In this document: in pieces, positions 7,916 through 15,269 of the stretch
Position numbering within the stretch: position 1 is the stretch's first letter
Layout of the letters: each line of letters opens with the position of its first letter
Assembly: GCA_002382045.1 (NCBI GenBank)
Contig: DFZJ01000055.1
Coordinates: 1-19,039 of the forward strand
From: Syntrophaceae bacterium UBA4059
GTDB taxonomy: Bacteria; Desulfobacterota; Syntrophia; Syntrophales; Smithellaceae
Length of the DNA stretch: 19,039 nucleotides
Direction of reading: 5' to 3'
Notes under the pieces: model-generated
Database searches by the model: none
Told to the model about the DNA's origin: nothing
Seen by the model: the letters and a program-made list of their open reading frames with translations, nothing else
Position numbers and translations under genes: made by a program

Positions 7916-8307
7916 ATGGCCAATAAATATGGCATCGTAACCTTTGTGATGATTCTGTGTGGGATCATGCTGACAGTCCCGGTTACTACCGGATTTTCAA
8001 AATCACCGATAACAGTAGCGGTGTACCAGCGCTCTCTTCCTTCTGAAGCCGGCCGGTTGCCAAGGGGACTTGTTTTACGCTCCGCTGATTGCCTTCCTTA
8101 ATGGCGTCGGATAATCGTTCTGCTCACGCACTGGGGCGCACTTATCCGGGCGGTCTTGCGGCATGCATTAATGCCATGAACGCTAAAGCCCGGTCGCTGA
8201 AACTTTTGGAAACGCACTTTGAGGACACCACCGGACTATCCGGCGGCAATATTCAATCCCAACAGCCGCAGAACGCTCGTTCTTTTTATATTCCAGTTAT
8301 TTCGTGA
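7916..8307 (+). pseudogene. Remnant of PBP7-like D-Ala-D-Ala endopeptidase (peptidase S11)
   Basis: The first piece (7916-8101) begins with ATG and a signal-peptide-like segment (VTFVMILCGIMLTVPVTTG). A second piece in another frame (8089-8307) matches the middle of the S11/PBP7 family: LMASDNRSAHALGRTYPGG, AAC-NAMNAKARSL, then HFEDTTGLSGGN. The SDN triad at 8107-8115 is the second catalytic motif of penicillin-interacting enzymes. The SxxK nucleophile motif and the C-terminal KTG are both missing. A TGA at 8086-8088 interrupts the frame within what should be the helix before LMASDN. The whole is about 390 bases against roughly 900 for an intact gene. It therefore appears frameshifted, internally deleted and truncated, and cannot be an active peptidase. 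The family call for the second piece is solid; joining the first piece to it is inference. Confidence 0.78.
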
Positions 8308-8380
8308 TCTTTATTGACTCCCGGTTCTAAATTTGCTAAATGACAAACAGTTTTCAGGGTTTTTTAAATTTCAGTGATGA

Positions 8381-9040
8381 ATGTTTGAAATGATTGATTT
8401 ACATACACATTCTATTTTCAGCGACGGTGATCTTATTGTGTCGGAGTCGGTTCAGCGGGCCTTTGCCGCCGGATACAAGACAATTGCCATTACCGATCAT
8501 GCCGATTATTCCAATATTGACTTTATTATTCCAAGGGTGGTCAAGGCCTGTACAAAGATTACTCAGAAGGGCAGAATGCAGGTTTTGCCCGGTGTGGAAC
8601 TCACGCATGTTGACCCCGCCGACATCGCCTCGCTTGCTGCTGAGGCCAGAAAACTGGGGGCAAAGATTGTTGTCGTCCACGGGGAAACCATAACGGAACC
8701 CGTGCCGGTAGGCACCAATCTGGCCGCCATCCATGCGGCCGTCGATATTCTTGCCCATCCGGGCCTGATAACCGAAGAAGAAGTGTGTCTTGCTGCAAAA
8801 AAAGGTGTTTTCCTTGAGATTACCACCCGCAGAGGTCATAGTTTCAGTAATGGCCATGTTGTTCAAATGGCCATAAAATGTAACGCGCAACTGGTGCTCA
8901 ATAACGACGCTCACGCGCCGGGTGATTATGTCGGCCTTATCATGGCAACGAAGATCGCAAAAGGAGCAGGATTATCCGACGAAGAAATTTCTGCCATGTT
9001 TGAAAATTCTCAAAAGCTGGTTCAGAGGGTTGGTGTGTGA
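8381..9040 (+). CDS. PHP-domain phosphoesterase
   Basis: A 219-residue metal-dependent hydrolase of the polymerase-and-histidinol-phosphatase (PHP) superfamily, expected to remove or cleave a phosphate ester. Metal ligands are visible in family order: HTH at 8-10 with D15, DH at 39-40, E73 in PGVELTH, H100 in VVHGE, H126 in AHPG, and D176/H178 in NNDAHAPGD. It is closer to the small HisK/YcdX-like group than to the CpsB-type tyrosine phosphatases of capsule loci, whose leading motif differs. The start is uncertain: ATG at 8381 or 8390, both with weak ribosome-binding sites. The stop overlaps the glycosyltransferase start by four bases, so translation is coupled. This makes it the first gene of the biosynthetic cluster. 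Confidence 0.92.
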   Translation: MFEMIDLHTHSIFSDGDLIVSESVQRAFAAGYKTIAITDHADYSNIDFIIPRVVKACTKITQKGRMQVLPGVELTHVDPADIASLAAEARKLGAKIVVVHGETITEPVPVGTNLAAIHAAVDILAHPGLITEEEVCLAAKKGVFLEITTRRGHSFSNGHVVQMAIKCNAQLVLNNDAHAPGDYVGLIMATKIAKGAGLSDEEISAMFENSQKLVQRVGV

Positions 9041-10299
9041 AGAGTCGTTCTGGTTCAAGTCCGTTGAAAATCTGCCTGTTGACTTATCGAGGCAATCCCA
9101 CTTGTGGCGGGCAGGGGGTTTACATCAAGCATTTAGCCGAGGCATTAGCCGACGAAGGACATCAGGTGGATGTCCTATCCGGTCCGCCTTATCCCCATCT
9201 GAATAAAAATATCGGCCTGATTAAAATGCCTAGTCTTGATCTTTATCATCCGGATCATCTTTTCTGGCCGGAAAAAATCAGTGATTTGGTGAAACCGCTT
9301 AATATGTATGAGTTTTTAAATGTCTGTGTGGGCAGCTTTCCGGAGCCATTCACTTTTGGCGAGCGTGTTTACGCCTATCTGAAAGATCATAAAAACGATT
9401 ACGATATTGTTCACGACAATCAGTGTCTTGCCTATGGCATCGGAAAACTGGCACAGGAGGTTATGCCGACTATTGTCACCATTCACCACCCGATTACGGT
9501 GGACAGGCAGGAAGATTATAAAGCGGCCAAAACGCTCCGCCAGAAATTTCGTGTTCGCCGCTGGTACTCATTTATCAACATGCAGTTGAAGGTAGCCCGA
9601 AAATTTTCTCATATTATCACGGTGTCGGAATTCACCAAGAAAGACATTGCCAAAGAGTTTTCGCTGGATGAAAATAAATTCCGCGTTGTGCACAACGGCA
9701 TCATCAACGAATATTTTTATCCCAAACAAAACGGTCCCAGGCCGGAGAATTCCCTGATTGTAACCAACAGTGCGGACACCCCCCTGAAGGGTCTCAATTT
9801 TCTTTTGGAGGCGGTAGCGGAAATTCGTAAAAAACAGCCGATCAAATTGACCGTTATCGGCCAGCCCAAGAAAGACGGTATCATTGAAAACCTGGTGGCC
9901 AAACTTGGGGTGAGTGATATTGTCCATTTCACCGGGCGCATCGCCAACGAGGAATTTGCGGATTACTATGCCAAATCAACGATTGCCGTGGTACCGTCGC
10001 TGTATGAAGGGTTTGGCATCCCCGCCGCCGAAGCGATGGCCTGCGGTGTGCCGCTGATTTCCACATCCGGAGGCGCTTTGCCGGAAGTGGTGGGAGATGC
10101 GGGTATCATCGTTCCGCCTGCTGATTCCAAAGCTCTGGCGGATGCCATTACGCGATTGTTGAATTCGCCGGAAGAAAGAAAAAAATACGCGCAAGCGGGG
10201 CTGGACCGCGTCAGTTCGGTATTCAGCTGGAAAAAAGCCGCCCGGGAAGTGGCGGAAGTATATCGCGAGGCAATCAATGATCACCGTCGATTTTCATGA
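9037..10299 (+). CDS. Glycosyltransferase family 4 (GT-B)
   Basis: Transfers a sugar from a nucleotide-sugar donor to an unknown acceptor with retention of configuration. It has 420 residues. The N-terminal Rossmann half begins ICLLTYRGNPTCGGQGVYIKHLAEAL, with the glycine-rich acceptor loop typical of GT4. The C-terminal donor half contains the E-x7-E motif at E324 and E332 (LYEGFGIPAAEAM), followed by CGVPLISTSGGALPEVVGDAG. No membrane segment is obvious, so it probably acts on the cytoplasmic face. The start is GTG at 9037, overlapping the PHP stop in a GTGA junction with AGAGGG upstream. The end overlaps the methyltransferase by 23 bases. Sugar and acceptor are not predictable. Confidence 0.95.
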   Translation: MKSRSGSSPLKICLLTYRGNPTCGGQGVYIKHLAEALADEGHQVDVLSGPPYPHLNKNIGLIKMPSLDLYHPDHLFWPEKISDLVKPLNMYEFLNVCVGSFPEPFTFGERVYAYLKDHKNDYDIVHDNQCLAYGIGKLAQEVMPTIVTIHHPITVDRQEDYKAAKTLRQKFRVRRWYSFINMQLKVARKFSHIITVSEFTKKDIAKEFSLDENKFRVVHNGIINEYFYPKQNGPRPENSLIVTNSADTPLKGLNFLLEAVAEIRKKQPIKLTVIGQPKKDGIIENLVAKLGVSDIVHFTGRIANEEFADYYAKSTIAVVPSLYEGFGIPAAEAMACGVPLISTSGGALPEVVGDAGIIVPPADSKALADAITRLLNSPEERKKYAQAGLDRVSSVFSWKKAAREVAEVYREAINDHRRFS

Positions 10300-10978
10300 G
10301 TTGAAGTTAAAACCGGGTTCTCACGTGCTGGACGCCGGATGCGGCAGCGGCAGGCATTTGCGTGCTTTGGCCAAATTGCCGGGGCTGAAGATTGTCGGGG
10401 TCGACCGGAATCCAGCCGATGTGGATGAGGCCGTCAAAGCGTTAAAAGAAATGCCGGATGCGCTCTCCACCGATTATTCCGTGACGTGTGCCGACATTAC
10501 GCGACTGCCCTTTGCCGATGGTTCGTTTGACTGCGTTATTTGTTCGGAAGTGTTGGAGCATATTCCGGAGCATGAAGCCGCGTTGAAAGAACTGGTTCGC
10601 GTCCTGAAGTCTCGTGGAACTCTGGTGGTCAGCGTGCCGCGATATTTTTCAGAACGCATCTGCTGGATGATTTCCACGGCATATTCCAGCGATGAAGGCG
10701 GTCACATCCGTATTTATAAAAAGAAAAAACTGCAGAAGATGCTTACAGGCCAAGGCATGCAATGCTGGAAGATTAATTACAAACACGCGCTGCATGCGCC
10801 TTACTGGTGGCTGAAATGCCTGGTCGGCATTAAAAATGAAGACAATATTTTTGTAAAGCTCTATCATAAGTTTTTGGTCTGGGATATGTTTTGCAAACCC
10901 AGGGGAGTGCGGTTTCTGGAGGAAGCATTGAATCCGCTAATCGGTAAGAGCATCGTGTTTTATTTGAAAAAAGGTTAA
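10277..10978 (+). CDS. Class I SAM-dependent methyltransferase
   Basis: A 233-residue methyltransferase with the Rossmann SAM-binding fold. Motif I is VLDAGCGSGRHLRAL (18-32), followed by the acidic-loop segment GVDRN (41-45), then FDCVICSEVLEHIPEHEAAL and LKELVRVLKSRGTLVVSVPRY, the usual UbiE/Methyltransf_11 arrangement. The C-terminal third is rich in aromatic and basic residues (HAPYWWLKCLVG) and may bind a hydrophobic or membrane-bound substrate. The ATG at 10277 has GCGAGG six bases upstream and lies inside the end of the glycosyltransferase gene, a 23-base overlap that indicates coupled translation. The following toroid gene starts four bases after the stop. The substrate is probably the glycosyltransferase product or its lipid acceptor (inference). 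Confidence 0.93.
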   Translation: MITVDFHELKLKPGSHVLDAGCGSGRHLRALAKLPGLKIVGVDRNPADVDEAVKALKEMPDALSTDYSVTCADITRLPFADGSFDCVICSEVLEHIPEHEAALKELVRVLKSRGTLVVSVPRYFSERICWMISTAYSSDEGGHIRIYKKKKLQKMLTGQGMQCWKINYKHALHAPYWWLKCLVGIKNEDNIFVKLYHKFLVWDMFCKPRGVRFLEEALNPLIGKSIVFYLKKG

Positions 10979-10982
10979 GATC

Positions 10983-12017
10983 ATGGAATTAAATGTATCC
11001 TTAAGCGAAGCGATCAAACCCGTTGAAATAGAGAAAGTAGCCGAGTTTATCGCCTCCCTGCAAAAAAGTAATGGTGAGATTCCCTGGTCGGCAGGCGGCA
11101 AAACGGATCCCTGGGATCATATCGAAAGCGCCATGGGGCTGAGCATTGCCGGGTATTCCCATCAGGCCGAACGCGCCTATCAATGGCTGGTTTCAACACA
11201 GTTGGCTGACGGCAGCTGGTGGTCGGAAACTCAAGATGGCGTCATTATCAATTCGACGAAAGAAACAAATTTTGCCGCCTATATCGCTGTGGGCGTTTAT
11301 CATCATTATCTGATCACGGACAATGTTGATTTTCTTAAAAGCATGTGGCCGTCCGTGATGCATGCCATCCAGTATGCGATCAACATGCAGGCGCCGGAAG
11401 GTGAAATTTATTGGGCCAGAAACAAAGATGGTATTATTGACAAAATGGCGCTTTTGACTGGATGCAGTTCGATTTATATGAGTATCAAGTGCGCGCTGGC
11501 TATTGCCGAAGAACTCGAAATCAAAAGACCCGGCTGGCAAAAGGCCTGCGAGCGTTTGGGCGAGACGATTCGCAACCGGCCTGATCTTTTTAATATGATC
11601 AAGTCGCGCTTTTCAATGGACTGGTATTACCCGATTTTATGCGGCGCCATCAGCGGTGATGAAGCGAAAAAGCGGATCGATCATTTCTGGGATAAATTTG
11701 TGGTGCCCGACTGGGGGGTGCGTTGCGTGAGCGATCGTCCCTGGGTTACCATGGCTGAAACATCAGAGTTTATCTTGGCACTTTCGGCCATTGAAGACGA
11801 TACCCGTGCCAAAACAATTTTCAGCTGGCTTGGCGACAAGCGCTATCCCGACGGCTCTTACTGGATGGGCGTGACGTTTCCCGATAGTGTGATTTGGCCG
11901 GAAGAAAAAACCGGCTGGACGTCTGCAGCGGTCCTCATGGCCTGGGATGCCTTAAACGGTATAACGCCGGCTGCGAAAATCTTTAACCATCGCTATTGGC
12001 AGGAACGGAAATTATAA
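10983..12017 (+). CDS. Alpha/alpha-toroid protein (prenyltransferase/squalene-cyclase-like)
   Basis: A 344-residue, probably soluble protein built of helical repeats. Two QW-like motifs are visible: Q27-x3-G31 with W35, and YQWLVSTQLADGSW (66-79), which fits the terpene-cyclase QW consensus. A further DGSYWMG repeat lies near the C-terminus, followed by TGWTSAAVLMAWDAL. The fold is shared by squalene-hopene cyclases, protein prenyltransferases and six-hairpin glycosidases. The protein is half the length of a triterpene cyclase. I see neither the DxDD protonation motif nor a zinc-site triad, so catalysis of those reactions is not supported. Similar proteins are commonly auto-named prenyl- or phenyltransferase. 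Its position four bases after the methyltransferase ties it to the cluster. A glycan- or isoprenoid-binding role is the best guess. Confidence 0.8.
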   Translation: MELNVSLSEAIKPVEIEKVAEFIASLQKSNGEIPWSAGGKTDPWDHIESAMGLSIAGYSHQAERAYQWLVSTQLADGSWWSETQDGVIINSTKETNFAAYIAVGVYHHYLITDNVDFLKSMWPSVMHAIQYAINMQAPEGEIYWARNKDGIIDKMALLTGCSSIYMSIKCALAIAEELEIKRPGWQKACERLGETIRNRPDLFNMIKSRFSMDWYYPILCGAISGDEAKKRIDHFWDKFVVPDWGVRCVSDRPWVTMAETSEFILALSAIEDDTRAKTIFSWLGDKRYPDGSYWMGVTFPDSVIWPEEKTGWTSAAVLMAWDALNGITPAAKIFNHRYWQERKL

Positions 12018-12036
12018 TCTTCTGATAAGCTTACCG

Positions 12037-12050
12037 CAGTTTTCCAACTG
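12037..12050 (+). other. Small hairpin in the gap after the toroid gene
   Basis: CAGTT (12037-12041) and AACTG (12046-12050) can pair around TTCC, followed by a T-rich stretch. At five base pairs it is too weak to call a terminator with confidence. It marks the 87-base gap that splits the first four cluster genes from the last two. Confidence 0.25.
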
Positions 12051-12104
12051 TTGATTATTTTGAAAATACATTGACCAATAAATCATTTTGAAAAGAGTAA
12101 TGCG

Positions 12105-12827
12105 TTGCAGAAGGATCATCGTCCATATTACGTGAAACGTTTCTATCAAAAGCTTCAGAAGAGCTATGCACAGTATTTTCTGGCGCCTCAATTCGAATAT
12201 TTTGGACGGGGGGTTGTGTTTATGAAGCCCTGGCAGGTGGAAGTATTCGGCGGACCGGTATTTCTGGGAGACTATTCAAATGTTATCGCGACACCGGATA
12301 AAAAAGTAAGATTTACAGTTTGGCCTGCCTGGAAGTCTTCAGGGAAAATCTCAATCGGACAATGTTGTCTGATCTGTCCGGGTACGAGAATCATGGCCGC
12401 AACTTGTGTATCCATTGGCGATGGTTGCATGACGGCTCAAAATGTCAGTATAAGCGATTCGGACTGGCACGATTTATATGATCGCAGTTTGTCGGTCGGC
12501 AATACTCAGGCGGTCAGCATCGGTAACAATGTCTGGATGGGCGAAAGCTCAATGATATGCAAGGGTGTAACGATCGGAGATAATGCTGTTATCGGCGCCG
12601 GTTCGATCGTTGTAAAAGACATTCCGGCAAATGCTATTGCCGCCGGAAATCCGGCAAAGGTTATTAAATACCTGGATCCGGCTAAAACCTTAAAGACCAG
12701 AATGGATTGGCTTTCTGATCCCGTCAAATTGGCCGGAGATTTTGAAGAGATTGATCGCACCGCGATGAAAGGGAACACTATTTCAGGCTGGATCAGGTCA
12801 TTGCTTTTCCCGCGAAGGGGAGATTGA
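12105..12827 (+). CDS. Acyltransferase of the left-handed beta-helix (hexapeptide) family
   Basis: A 240-residue O- or N-acyltransferase, probably acetyltransferase, acting on a sugar or similar hydroxyl. Hexapeptide repeats run from about residue 82 to 190 (SIGQCCLICPGTRI, VSIGDGCMTAQNVSI, VSIGNNVWMGESS, VTIGDNAVIGAGSIV), ending in the typical KDIPANAIAAGNPAKVI. H122 in SDSDWHDLYDR is the likely catalytic histidine of maltose/galactoside-type acetyltransferases. The N-terminal 80 residues are non-repeat and longer than in the simplest members. The start is TTG at 12105 with AGAG seven bases upstream. The ATG at 12100 is out of frame, and no in-frame ATG lies near. The radical SAM gene begins two bases after the stop. 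Confidence 0.9.
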   Translation: MQKDHRPYYVKRFYQKLQKSYAQYFLAPQFEYFGRGVVFMKPWQVEVFGGPVFLGDYSNVIATPDKKVRFTVWPAWKSSGKISIGQCCLICPGTRIMAATCVSIGDGCMTAQNVSISDSDWHDLYDRSLSVGNTQAVSIGNNVWMGESSMICKGVTIGDNAVIGAGSIVVKDIPANAIAAGNPAKVIKYLDPAKTLKTRMDWLSDPVKLAGDFEEIDRTAMKGNTISGWIRSLLFPRRGD

Positions 12828-12829
12828 AT

Positions 12830-14401
12830 ATGAAAGTTGCCGTTATTGCCGCACCCTATCCCCTGGGAGAGTACCCCTCGCCGCCGCTGGGCATCGCTTA
12901 TGTCACCGCAGCCTTTGAAGCTGCCGGCTGTGAAGTGCGTGTTTTCGACTATATCATCTCCTGTTATTCCATGGAAAAACTGGCCTTGCAACTGGCCGAT
13001 TTTCAACCGGATGCGGTGGGCGCCGGTTCCGTCACGATGAATTTTTATGATGCGCAGCGGATCCTGCGTGATGTGAAAAGCATCAATCCGGACATTCTCA
13101 CGATGATGGGCGGGCCGCATGTATCCTTTACCGTGGACGAGACGCTCAGAACCTATCCGGAAATCGATTTAATCTTTATCGGCGAGGCAGACGATACCAT
13201 CGTTGAATTTGCTCCGCTCATAAAACAGAAAAGTAAATGGCGGGGTATTCAGGGTATCGCCTTTCGGGAGGCCGGCGAAATCGTCAATAACGGCAGGAGA
13301 GATTTCATCGTTGATGTTGACCGTATTCCCATCCCGGCAAGGCACAGGCTGCCCATCTCGCGTTATCGGGCGCTTGGTTTTCCAGTCAGCATGATTACGG
13401 GGCGCGGCTGTCCTCATGGCTGCATCTTTTGTCTGGGGCGGAAAATGGTCGGATCGAAAGTGCGCCGCCGCAGTCCGGGGCTGGTGCTCGATGAAATTGA
13501 GCAGATCATAGGTTTGGGATTTGACCGCATGAATATAGCCGACGATCTTTTTGCCTCCGATACCCATCGGGTCAAGGAAATATGCAACGGCATCAAAAAC
13601 CGTAATTTGAAATTCGCCTGGAGCGCATTTGCCCGAGTGGATACTGTCAATCGGGAAATGTTTGATGCGATGGCTGCTGCGGGTTGCGACAGTATCAGCT
13701 TTGGCGTGGAATCAGGCTGTCCTGAAATGCTCAAACGGGTCAGGAAGGGCATTAAACTTGAACAGGTCAAAGACGCGGTCAGGATGTGCAAGCAGTCCGG
13801 GATGCTGGCTCATGCTTCCTTCATGGTCGGGTTGCCGGGTGAAACGAAAGATACGCTCAAAAGAACCGATGCGTTTGCCCGAAGCCTGGATGTTTATTAC
13901 GGTTACCATTATCTCGCGCCTTTCCCGGGCACAACCTTGTGCGAAAAAGCCGGCGACTATGATCTGGAAATATTAACCAGAGACTGGTCAAAGTACGACG
14001 CCAATGATGCAATTGTGAGAACGGCGGAACTTTCTGACCAAGACATCCGTGATTTTGTTGCTTCATACGATGCTGAGATCAATAACGACTGGCAGAAAGT
14101 GCTGGACAATTACAAAACGGGGAAGAACAAGCCTTATGATGACATGCGGGTTGAAGGTCAACACCGGATGAACATCACCTTTGCCATTCTCAAGGAAGAT
14201 CTGGTTGAGAAACTGGGTTTCATTCATGCATCGGAACTGAACGCAGGCGGTGATGCAGCCCAAAAGATATTATCCGAAAGAATGCAAAAACATATTACAG
14301 GCGATCCCGGTCTGATTGAAAACACTGTCAACGATTTTCTGTCCCGCGGCTACATCACGGCAAGAGAAAACGATCAAGGCTGTACCTGGCACTGGGCGTG
14401 A
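12830..14401 (+). CDS. Radical SAM protein with N-terminal B12-binding-like domain
   Basis: A 523-residue radical SAM enzyme. Residues 1 to about 150 form a Rossmann-like domain of the cobalamin-binding type (PPLGIAYVTAAFEAAGCEV, then MMGGPHVSFT and FIGEAD). The DxHxxG cobalamin-ligating motif is absent. The radical SAM barrel follows, with the 4Fe-4S motif C194-x3-C198-x2-C201 in RGCPHGCIFC, then FGVESG and the SFMVGLPGET segment typical of this B12-type group. About 120 further residues after the core are unassigned. The ATG at 12830 has AAGGGGAG (12815-12822) at ideal spacing; an in-frame TTG at 12824 would sit inside that site. Members methylate or rearrange unactivated carbons, but the substrate here is unknown. 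It ends the plus-strand cluster. Confidence 0.93.
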   Translation: MKVAVIAAPYPLGEYPSPPLGIAYVTAAFEAAGCEVRVFDYIISCYSMEKLALQLADFQPDAVGAGSVTMNFYDAQRILRDVKSINPDILTMMGGPHVSFTVDETLRTYPEIDLIFIGEADDTIVEFAPLIKQKSKWRGIQGIAFREAGEIVNNGRRDFIVDVDRIPIPARHRLPISRYRALGFPVSMITGRGCPHGCIFCLGRKMVGSKVRRRSPGLVLDEIEQIIGLGFDRMNIADDLFASDTHRVKEICNGIKNRNLKFAWSAFARVDTVNREMFDAMAAAGCDSISFGVESGCPEMLKRVRKGIKLEQVKDAVRMCKQSGMLAHASFMVGLPGETKDTLKRTDAFARSLDVYYGYHYLAPFPGTTLCEKAGDYDLEILTRDWSKYDANDAIVRTAELSDQDIRDFVASYDAEINNDWQKVLDNYKTGKNKPYDDMRVEGQHRMNITFAILKEDLVEKLGFIHASELNAGGDAAQKILSERMQKHITGDPGLIENTVNDFLSRGYITARENDQGCTWHWA

Positions 14402-14412
14402 GGCGCCAGTGC
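14389..14412. other. Hairpin overlapping the radical SAM stop codon
   Basis: GCACTGGGCG (14389-14398) pairs with CGCCAGTGC (14404-14412), giving nine base pairs with one bulged G. The TGA stop sits at the loop. It lies between two convergent genes and could slow or stop transcription, but no T-run follows directly. Confidence 0.4.
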
Positions 14413-14427
14413 GTTTAAGCGTGTTGT

Positions 14428-15045
14428 TCAGCCTTTTCTCTTCAGCACGCCCAATGATTTGAACAGGGGTAGAACATCATATAGTTCAGAATCGACCGCT
14501 AAAGAATAAACCTGATAGGGCGCCTGGCCGCCGTCTGATGGATTCGGGAAGATGTCATGAAAAATCAGATAGCCGCCCTTCATCACGTGTTTGGCCCAGA
14601 TTTGATAGTCATTCAATACGGATTCATAGGCGTGGCTGCCGTCTATAAAGAGCAGACTCAAAGGTGTTTGCCAGGCCTGTCCTACAACTTCCGACCGGCC
14701 AATGACCGGAACCACGGTATTGCCCAGATCAAAATCATCGATCGTTTTACGAAATAGACGAAAGGTGTCGATTTTCCCTGTTTCTTTATCCAGCAAGTCA
14801 GGATCGAAATATTCCTGTCCGGGCTGCTGTTCTTCCGAGCCTGTGTGATGATCGACGGAAAACAAAACGGCGCTGTTTTCCCTGCAGGCCGTGCCCAGAT
14901 AGATGGCGGATTTACCGCAATAACTGCCGATTTCCAGACAGGACCCGAACTTTGAGGCCTCTGAGGCCAGATTGTAGAGACGATGGGCCTCTGCTTCATC
15001 CAGAAAACCTTTAACATTCATCACTTTTGCAGAATCAATCTTCAA
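14428..15045 (-). CDS. Class I SAM methyltransferase (Methyltransf_24/CmcI-like)
   Basis: A methyltransferase of 205 residues from the preferred start. Motif I is CLEIGSYCGKSAIYLG (about 37-52), followed by FSVDHHTG. LLFIDGSHAYESV (131-143, with D135 and H138) and GGYLIFHDIFPN (H163, D164) are the family's putative metal- and substrate-binding positions, as in cephalosporin-hydroxylase-like and O-methyltransferase groups. The frame stays open up to 15240, but the 65 extra codons show no family similarity. A TTG at 15045 has AAGGA nine bases upstream. The ATG at 15021 is the alternative (197 residues). The gene converges on the radical SAM gene and is probably part of the same biosynthetic locus, though it must have its own promoter in 15046-15269. 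Confidence 0.87.
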   Translation of the reverse strand: MKIDSAKVMNVKGFLDEAEAHRLYNLASEASKFGSCLEIGSYCGKSAIYLGTACRENSAVLFSVDHHTGSEEQQPGQEYFDPDLLDKETGKIDTFRLFRKTIDDFDLGNTVVPVIGRSEVVGQAWQTPLSLLFIDGSHAYESVLNDYQIWAKHVMKGGYLIFHDIFPNPSDGGQAPYQVYSLAVDSELYDVLPLFKSLGVLKRKG

Positions 15046-15172
15046 AATAAGCCATCCTTCTTTCTTAATGGTTATTTCATAGCCCCCCTGGGAATTAATT
15101 GCAACCCAAAGATGATGGTTTCGAAAAAGTATCCGGATTGTTTTAAAGTCGAAAATTCTGCATGAATTTCGC

Positions 15173-15186
15173 ACCACAGTTGTGGT
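15173..15186. repeat. Short inverted repeat between divergent genes
   Basis: ACCACA and TGTGGT are separated by two bases (GT), midway in the 224-base region between the minus-strand methyltransferase and the GAF/HD-GYP gene. A candidate operator for either gene; there is no supporting evidence beyond symmetry and position. Confidence 0.3.
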
Positions 15187-15269
15187 ATCTAACTTTACAA
15201 AGATAAAAAGACAGTTGGGGAAAGATATTCCATTGATCATTATTCGATAACGGCAAGAGGTAATATGTT

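Noticed and set aside
12057..12094. ATTTTGAAAA repeated at 12057 and 12085 before the acyltransferase gene
   Set aside because: Low-complexity A/T sequence; two short copies are expected by chance in such a stretch.
12824..12829. TTG start for the radical SAM gene
   Set aside because: It is too close to AAGGGGAG at 12815-12822; the ATG at 12830 has ideal spacing.
15046..15240. N-terminal extension of the minus-strand methyltransferase to an ATG at 15240
   Set aside because: The 65 extra residues look non-coding and a good ribosome-binding site points to the TTG at 15045.
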